Position numbers and translations under genes: made by a program. The notes below the pieces were generated by a model. The model did not search any database. It saw nothing but the letters and a program-made list of their open reading frames with translations, and was not told the DNA's origin. DNA of 64,000 nt from positions 2,108,001 through 2,172,000 of the forward strand of contig CAKJVC010000068.1 of assembly GCA_918026815.1 (NCBI GenBank), read 5' to 3'. Source of the stretch: Chalara sp. BL73 (taxonomy: Eukaryota; Ascomycota; Leotiomycetes; Helotiales). Positions 56,788 through 64,000 of this stretch are shown here, piece by piece (within the stretch, counting starts at the first letter, position 1; each line of letters opens with the position of its first letter).

Positions 56788-59700
56788 TGGACATCTAAGC
56801 AAGTCTTTTCTGAAGGTTGAAATCCATACGTTGATCGCAGCCTCGAACTAGCTGCGAGCTTTGTTACAACAATTGAATCCTACTACCTTGTCTTTTGGCA
56901 TTTTTAATCATGTGCTCAGCGCGCTGGGCCATGCAACTAGTTTAATACACTATTTTCTGGGATTCCTCATTTTAGAGAGAAGAAACTCCGCAAACAATAA
57001 GGCGTTTTGTTTAGAGGTTGATGCAGGGAGGCTATGGACAATTGCACAGATCGCTGTTGGGAATATGCTACTATGGCCGGTTCTGCTACCCTGCGTTTAT
57101 TTAGCATTGCATTGAGCGCCTCTCCAAAAAATTACACTGATACTCCTTGCTATTTTGGTTGCTGGATGTATATTAGCTATGTATGTAGGAATGAATAGGA
57201 CAAGATGATTTAGAATTCGTTCATATGTCATGTTCTTCAAGTGACTATTGATTCACGGGCAAGCTGCTGGTGAGGCCAATCGTATGTCTCAAATTCGTTC
57301 TGTCTTCGTACCGCAAGGTGAGTGAGTTTCCTACCTCGCGTAGTCATGACTTGTTTTCGCTTTTCCCAATTCTGCTCTAGCCAACGCAGCATCGGAGTAC
57401 GAGAAAGTATACGAGCGTGCAATCTCACGCCTGGATCTTCATTGGGTGGGTGGTTAGCCACGCCTTCGTTACCAGCGGTCTAGTTACCGGTGTTTGGCAT
57501 CTCGATTCCCGTCCGGGAGCGAGTCCGTCCTCGCAATATCGAGAATTTGATCGTCTGTGTTTATGTGTACTTGCCCCCCCCCCCCCCCTCTCTTCCTTCT
57601 TTCTCCCTCTCTCTGACACGCACACAAGTCTCGCTCTTTGGCCCTCTCGGGCTAGTGTTCGAGGTTCGAGGTGAGGCGTGGCTGAATTGCCACATTCCTT
57701 TTCGGGATGCGGCGGTTTCAGGTCTTGCTTTTATGTGCTGTTTAGTACATTGTGCTCACTACTTAGGGGGTTTTACCATATCAATAGCTGCGATAGGTTA
57801 GCGACGACAGTGGGCGCGTGGACAACGGTGAAGATCGCGGGGGGAGGATTGGGGAGGAACCTGGGGAGGAACCTTCCTTGGTGGGTTTTGGGGTATGATC
57901 TTGGGGATGGGGATGGTGAGGTGAGGTGTGAAGATGGATTGTTGGTGGATGTGCGTGTGTGCGCCCTTGCGTAAATTGCCTCTTCTTCTGTTTTTGTATC
58001 ATATGTTTGTGGAGCCGAGGAGTCTGTGGTGCTTTTTAATGGTGGGCTTTCTTTTCACAGTGGCTGCGCGGTCTATGTGCTTACATGGTTATTTTTTGAA
58101 TTCAGACATTGCGGAAAGATGTTTTTGCTGGTGCTGACTGGGATTTACTATGTGTTTGGGATTCAGAGTTGGTATATATTTGATGAGAACATTGTAGGTC
58201 TAGGATTATGAAGGTTGCCATTATGCAGGCAGGGTTGGAGGGGATGGAGGGTTCTGTGATTGTGACTGGTGAACGGAGGTTGAGGCTATTAGGGGGTGGG
58301 ACTCGAAGGATACTGGTATGAGCAGCTGTCCGGGGGAGCTGGAATGATTCTCATGTTGAGGAATTGCTGAGTTGAAAAGTTGACAACGAAGATATATGTG
58401 TCAACGACATTGGTTTGATCATTTTGCAGTTAGAGGATTGAAGATGTGAATATTGGAACGGTAACTTGTTACAGCTAACTTTGGGATGGATGATGCAAGC
58501 GAAGATAGAAATTCTATGCTCAGTAAATTTGGAACCTAGCTGGTCATAATCCGTTGGACTTTTGATGCTAAGTTGAGGTGTATGTTGCAGAGAGCACTCC
58601 TTTATGTAGAATTAGTAAGTAGAAAAAGGACAGTTTTAGATGCTGAAATTCTAGTACGAGAAGCTCGGAAAGCCTTGTATATGTATTCTGATGTCTAGGA
58701 GAAATTGTCATGGTTGGATGTGAAGTGGAGAGCTATATATTTGGGAAATGCATAGGCATGTTGACCTCAAATTCACGATATCAACAGAAGATTAGAACTA
58801 GCAACTGCAAGATGGAGAATATTAGGACCAGAACATGTAGCACTAGGCCATTACGTAGCTACTTTTAAGCCTCTTTGGTGGTTGACGAAGTGTAGGTGGC
58901 GTGGATTTGGCGTGGAATTGCAATTTCTAAGTTTCGTTAAAAGTAATGTTGCTATTGAGGGGTAGTCGCTGTCATTGAGATTTCTGTAAATCTGAGATAA
59001 ACCCATATTCTTATCAAAGAGTATGACTGCAAAGACCTTTTGTTTTGCATGAGTTCTTGGCTTGAATTGACTTGACTTGAATGAAGGTACCAGATTTCTC
59101 AGCTGAGTGCTCAGTGAACTCGAGAGTCCAATCCTATTTGTTGATAGTGGTTTACACTTTGGTTATGGTCATGAATTCGCTCTGCTTATGGGATATATAT
59201 AGCCATATAAGCTTTGAAAGCCTCTTGGGGAACCATTTGGTGTGATTTGTGTAGGTCATGTGTGCTTGCATGAGAAACGTGGAGCCGAGGTGGTGGATAT
59301 TACCAATGTTAAGCTAGAGTAAAGCGCAACTTCGAAAAAAAGATTAGTATGGCAAGTAATGATGGAAACTAAATCAGTATAAAACTATATACAAGCTACC
59401 TCAAATCCTCGGAATTCCTCCATTTTTCTGCAAGATATCCAGACTCCCGAACGTCCTGCAGGCATGCCTCTAGTGGGTGCTTCATTCGTGTGTATGATGT
59501 ACATTCTATCTCCCTTTTTAACTTATAAAATGATTGGAGACCTGCATGTAAATTCATCGATTGAGTGTTATCATTGTTGATACCCTTGTTATTGTCATTC
59601 TATCCATGGAGAATGGTTGAAGTGTGGAGTTGCCGTTGTCTTTGTGGTTTTCTTTACTATGAAGACGTGGTGTTAACAGAACCTTTAGTACAAGAATTGG

Positions 59701-60338
59701 ACTCTTCCATTGATGCATCGTTATACTTAGAGATCTCTTAGGCAGATAGTCAAAGATCTGCCGCTGGTCTTCCTGAAATGCTGGCGATGCAGATAAACTT
59801 GCCTGAATCTACAACTGGGATACCAAATCAAAATATACAGTTGAAGGAGTGTTATCCTAAAAAATCTATGTAAGCATGAACTAAATCGTGAAACTACTAC
59901 TAGTATAGGCTAGGATGCCTAATTCCCATGCGATCCCGCATCAACGTGTATGCTTCTTTTGTTATATAAGACGAAGATTTGAACTGCTTCATAAATTAAA
60001 CCTTTGCGCACAGAAACACGTTGAATACGTTCCGCGTACTGAATTCCGAGTATATGGAATAAATACGAGCCCCACGCGCAGAAGAGGTGCATGACCATGA
60101 GCGACCTCTTGTTTCCTAATGCTGTTCAGACATACCGTAAGAGGCACTCTGCTTGCTTAACTTAAGACACAAAACGTCATTGCTTATAGCTCTGCTTTAC
60201 TTTCGCTAGTAAGTATAGAGGAGATGAATAAGACAGGCCGAGGCAATAAAAGATTTGTAGAGGTTACGCCAATTCCTTTGATTCTTATATACATCTAATT
60301 GTTCATTATACAAATTGGTCTCCTAAACGCAAGGAAAC
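56788..60338. other. Gene-poor 3.5-kb region
   Basis: Between two converging genes, so no promoter is needed here. A C15 run (57574-57588), a G/GGT-rich stretch (57830-57960) and AT-rich DNA to the right are visible. The frames at 56861, 57237, 57417 and 57678 overlap on both strands and show no domains or splice logic. I see no gene, RNA gene or transposon. Confidence 0.5.
57574..57588 (+). repeat. Poly-C tract
   Basis: Fifteen consecutive C followed by a CT-rich simple sequence. Confidence 0.95.
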
Positions 60339-61248
60339 CTATCTGTATGGTGCATCTGCTCTGGCAGCAGCAGCTAATTCTGGCTCCCACTTATCACCCT
60401 GCATTGGCAATTAGTATTAGATACAAGTAATCTGAGAGTCTCGACCTACATTGGCTAGTAACTTTTCCTTGTTGTATAGTAGCTCCTCTCTCGTCTCAGT
60501 GGCGTACTCGGCATTTGGTGACTCGACAATAGCATCAACAGGGCAACTCTCCTGGCAGAAACCGCAGTAAATACACTTTGTCATGTCGATATCATAGCGT
60601 GTCGTTCTTCGGCTTCCGTCTTCTCGCTCTTCGGCTTCGATGGTGATGGCTTGCGCGGGGCAAATCTATTCTCTAATTAGTGTTTGCTATATATGTGAAA
60701 GCCAAAGATTACATACCGCTTCACATAGCTTGCAAGCAATGCATCGTTCTTCTCCAGAAGGATATCTTCTCAAGGCATGCTCGCCGCGGAATCTAGGGGA
60801 AATAGGACCCTGTATGAATCAGCTCTATCATTCTTCCTCCGTCTCTAGAAATGAGCGTACCTTCTCGAAAGGGTAGTAAATAGTATATCTACCACATATT
60901 AGATCCTGCCATTGCGGTTCGGGACTTCAATGGCGCAACTCACGGAGGTCGAAAGTACTGCTCGAGCACAACATACATGCCCCTCAGCATCTCCAGTCCC
61001 AAGAAGTATTTACCCGCCTTATCTAGTGTTGATTCCTTGCTCTCATCCCAGCGCTCTGGTTTTGGGAGACGAAAACCTGGGGTTGGTGGTCCGGAAGGAG
61101 TGGCGTATGCGCGTAGACCGATGGGAAGAGCTGTGAAAGGGCTGCTTGTATTGGTGATTGAAGAAGGGAATGGGCGTATCGAGCTCGCAAGTCGAGCTGA
61201 AGGACGGCTGCGAGCCACGAGCGTGGTTATGGGCTTTGTGGAGGCCAT
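60339..61248 (-). CDS. NDUFS8: NADH:ubiquinone oxidoreductase 23-kDa iron-sulfur subunit
   Basis: Exons (minus): 61248-60944, 60888-60861, 60809-60717, 60665-60450, 60398-60339, giving 233 residues. An Arg/Ser-rich mitochondrial presequence ([18 protein letters not shown]) leads into [20 protein letters not shown] and [20 protein letters not shown]. Two ferredoxin-type 4Fe-4S motifs follow, [12 protein letters not shown] and [18 protein letters not shown], holding clusters N6a and N6b of complex I. The end is [18 protein letters not shown]. Exon 2 has 28 bp. Divergent from the acyl carrier protein gene, another complex I subunit. Confidence 0.96.
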
Positions 61249-61633
61249 TGTGGTGTTGCTCGTGGCGAATGGTTGTTTGGAGGAGGTTGTGATACTTTCT
61301 ATCGTTGATGTCGATGGATAGAAATGGGCACGCTGTGATTGGCTAGCTTTTCGAAAAGCACCAGCATCAATCAAATGGTGGAATAAGAGGAGCTAAGACT
61401 GTAATTTAGAAACTAGATCTCCCCAATACCCTAAAATATAGAGTATTATAAAAAAAATAAACAAGAGTTGGGCATCATATTCCAGTTTACAACAATCTCA
61501 TCGGCATTGAGTTCATGTCACGTGAACACGAAGCTAAAGTTTTGGGAGCCGAGAAGGGCGAGAGCTTGAACTTCGTTCACATCTACATATCATTGCCTCT
61601 GCACCATCCAAATTCTCTGAGTTACCCTTCAAT
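61249..61633. promoter_or_regulatory. Shared divergent promoter of two complex I genes
   Basis: A 385-bp interval between NDUFS8 (minus) and mitochondrial ACP (plus). TCACGTGA (61517-61524) is a perfect palindrome with a CACGTG core about 115 bases before the ACP ATG, a candidate bHLH or Cbf1-type site. No other shared element is certain. Confidence 0.5.
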
Positions 61634-62303
61634 ATGTTCCGCTCAGCTCTTCTCAGATCAGCACGCAGTGCTACAAGCCAGGTTACCCGAAGATCAGGCG
61701 CAATTGCGCGACCTGCTTCTCAAACTTCTTTCGTCACCAAGTCCCAATGGGTCCCATCCGCCTTCCAGGCTGTACGATGCTACTCTGCTGCCGCCGGTCT
61801 GGAGAGACCTGAGGTTGAGGGCCGGATAGTTGATCTGCTGAAGAATTTCGATAAGGTATGTCCACTTCATTTCTGGGAAGAGCTTTCCTAACTTTGTGTT
61901 CACAGGTTACCGATCCTACAAAGGTAATTTATTATTGAAGCACATGCAATGGTAGAGCCATCTAACGATACATAGCTTACTCCTACCTCACACTTCGGAA
62001 ATGATCTTGGTTTGGATAGTTTGGACACTGTCGAAGTGGTAATGGCAATCGAGGAGGTAGGTCTGAATGGTTCGAGTGGGTGGACAGTTTTTGATTGGAG
62101 TATAGGAGTTCAGCATTGAGATCCCAGATAAGGATGCGGACGCTATTCACAGTGGTATGTGCAAATTTGGCAGGACCTGGAGGCAGAGACTAATGCACTC
62201 ATAGTTGACAAGGCCGTTGAGTACATTCTCGGTCAGCCAGATGGTAAGACTCTTGATTCACATGCGTTCTCAAAGATACTAATTATTTCCACTAGCTCAT
62301 TGA
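61634..62303 (+). CDS. NDUFAB1: Mitochondrial acyl carrier protein (complex I NDUFAB1 subunit)
   Basis: Six exons, 61634-61855, 61906-61923, 61976-62056, 62106-62154, 62205-62243 and 62296-62303, give 138 residues. A long Arg/Ser-rich presequence (MFRSALLRSARSATSQVTRR) precedes VEGRIVDLLKNFDKV. The phosphopantetheine site is LGLDSLDTVE, followed by VVMAIEEEFSIEIPDKDADA and VEYILGQPDAH. It carries acyl chains in mitochondrial type II fatty acid and lipoate synthesis, and serves complex I and LYR-protein assembly. Exon 2 has 18 bp and the last coding exon only 8 nt; retention of the last intron would only alter the final residues. Confidence 0.95.
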
Positions 62304-62868
62304 GGAGGTTACAACTGTATATTAGGAGAACGCAGATAGAGGTTGAATGAAAGGGTTAAATGGAAACAACTGGCCATCAAACCTGGATTGACGGGGAAAC
62401 TCTTTGTACAGAGCCAATGTGCCTAATGATGAAGCACACTGAATCTTTGTGCCTGTAAAAATGTTTAGACCATCTTACTCTTCTTTTACGTCTGATATCT
62501 ATATTTTTTTCTCCAAATGTTTTCGTCTGGTCTTTTGGAATTTGGCAGCCTAAGCCTTGTCGCTAAAAGCCAACAAGTCGCAAGCCTTTCACTAAAGTAA
62601 CCCTAACCTCACCCCTGTCCGAAATCTACCCTCAAATAATTCAACCTAAGCACTGCCCCTCGAGACAACTTTCTCAAGTAGCACGTATACGAGACTATAT
62701 TTTAAGTCCCAATCTGCGACACTAAACAATCGATTTTTAGAGAAATTCTGCACATTGAGTTTATCTAGCGTCTGTGTATGGTCCTAAAAAGCAACTTTTA
62801 AATCGAATGCGCCTAGGCCAGCTCCCCCTTTCATACTAGCGAATAAACACATTCTACAAGGAAACATT
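62304..62868. other. Intergenic region with VPS74 promoter
   Basis: ACP 3'UTR on the left, VPS74 promoter on the right. No clear TATA box and no other gene. Confidence 0.45.
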
Positions 62869-64000
62869 ATGTCTTCAGGATTGACAAGGAGAAGAGGAGG
62901 CGGCGGAGGCGGTGGAGGTGGAGGAGACAATGAAGATGAGCCCAGTCGTGTAGCTTCACCAGCGCCTAAGGCTGGAGGTTCTCGTGATACTGGAGCACCA
63001 GAAACATCTTACGAAGCTGGAGAGAACGGGCACAAGATCGCGTTTGACCCCCGGGACATCAGCGAGAATGCAGAGAGGAGCAAACAACCGAAGTTGACGC
63101 TGATGGAGGAGGTGCTACTTTTGGGGCTGAAGGATAAGCAGGTAAGATTTTTGGAGACTGAGTATGTGAATTTCTGAGAATCACCCTAGCTAATATTTGA
63201 GGTTATAGGGGTATCTATCATTCTGGAACGACAACATTTCATATGCGCTGCGAGGATGCATTGTCATTGAGTTGGCTTTCCGGGGTCGTGTGAGCATGCA
63301 GAAGGACTCTTCGAGGCGGCGATTTCCACTCGCAGATCGAGTTATCGAAGTTATTGATGATACCCTGACTGGAGAAGTCCTGTTGGATGAGGCCCTCAAG
63401 ATGATGAAGCAGAGTGAGAAGATGAGTGTCAGCTCGTGGATCGACTTAATGAGCGGTATGCACCCTTATCATCCGTAGAAGCCACGAACAACAAAGCTAA
63501 AATATTCTAGGCGAGACTTGGAACCTTATGAAGATCGGATATCAATTGAAGCAGGTTCGGGAACGTCTCGCAAAAGGCCTAGTTGACAAAGGAATCCTCC
63601 GCACCGAAAAACGCAACTTCCTACTCTTCGACATGGCCACCCATCCCGTAACAGACAACGGCCCCAAAGAAGAAATTCGTAGGCGAGTCCGCAATGTCCT
63701 CACACAACGCACTGTGGTCCTCCCAGGAAGCCAATGGTTGCCCGAGGACCTAGAGTTCCGATATATCCGCACGATTGCCATGGTGTGCGCCGCTTATGCA
63801 GCGAACGTGCTGGAGAATGCTTTGGCGAGCTTGGGCCACGAGGCGCGCGAAAGGGCGTTCAGCCAGGTGGATGAGTTGCTGGCGCAGTATAGTGTTTTCC
63901 CGTTTGGGAAAGGTACTGGTACGGGTGGTGTAGGTGCGAATTTGAACCAAGTTATTGGGGAGGAGATTAGCAATGGGAAGGACAAGGAGTTGCAGCTGGA
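62869..64000 (+). CDS. VPS74: GOLPH3/Vps74-type PI4P-binding Golgi protein (3' end beyond the window)
   Basis: Exons 62869-63141, 63209-63455 and 63511 to the edge give 336 residues before the cut. A flexible N-terminus with a Gly10 run (GGCGGAGGC-type codons) and acidic patch precedes the GPP34 domain: [87 protein letters not shown] and the [16 protein letters not shown] helix. Vps74/GOLPH3 binds PI4P and cytosolic tails of Golgi glycosyltransferases to retain them. The C-terminal [20 protein letters not shown] stretch is an insertion relative to the yeast protein and probably close to the end. Only a short tail is missing. Confidence 0.95.

Noticed and set aside
57417..58002. Overlapping frames on both strands in the GC/CT-rich stretch after HPC2.
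   Set aside because: Products are simple-sequence and no domain or exon logic supports either strand.

Overview
This is nuclear DNA of a filamentous ascomycete (Pezizomycotina). The genes are split by many 42-100 nt GT..AG introns with CTAAC/CTAAT-type branch sites. The families are typical of filamentous fungi: UstYa-type oxidases, a Kex2-processed repeat precursor, DUF7708/STAND and AAA proteins, and a wall glycoprotein with a DUF7371-like end. Leotiomycetes is my best guess from the overall look, as inference only. No rRNA, tRNA, CRISPR array or complete transposon was found by eye.

Layout. 0-8.5 kb: the most interesting part, a compact candidate ribosomal-peptide (RiPP) locus. It holds an MFS transporter (cut by the left edge), a five-exon UstYa-like oxidase with both HxxHC motifs, a secreted precursor with 12 near-identical ~23-residue units separated by KR/RR sites, and an S28 family (prolyl-type) serine peptidase. 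9.6-30 kb: accessory DNA. Intact genes (Ser/Thr-rich wall glycoprotein, Rrt8-like membrane protein, PGAP4-like glycosyltransferase, AAA ATPase, DUF7708/STAND-like protein, isoaspartyl methyltransferase) are interleaved with decayed genes (jacalin-like lectin, ankyrin protein, carboxylesterase, zinc-type alcohol dehydrogenase). 31-42.4 kb: LCB1, a 12-TM MFS transporter, a seven-exon alpha/beta hydrolase, a secreted amidase and a small secreted protein. 42.3-47.3 kb: a gene-poor stretch with a 132-bp inverted-repeat element and homopolymer runs. 47.3-64 kb: a housekeeping block with BSD2, CBP6/UQCC2, CTP1, RPAP1/RBA50, HPC2, NDUFS8, mitochondrial acyl carrier protein and VPS74 (cut by the right edge).

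How the genes may work together. In the proposed peptide pathway the precursor enters the secretory route by its signal peptide and Kex2 cuts at the 11 dibasic sites. The membrane-anchored UstYa-like enzyme could oxidatively modify the Tyr-containing peptides, the S28 peptidase could trim at the frequent NGP motifs, and the MFS protein could export the product. This is inference from gene content and adjacency. In the right half, NDUFS8 and the acyl carrier protein, two respiratory complex I subunits, are divergently transcribed from one 385-bp interval. All splice models were read by eye; every multi-exon gene listed closes in frame with consistent intron phases.
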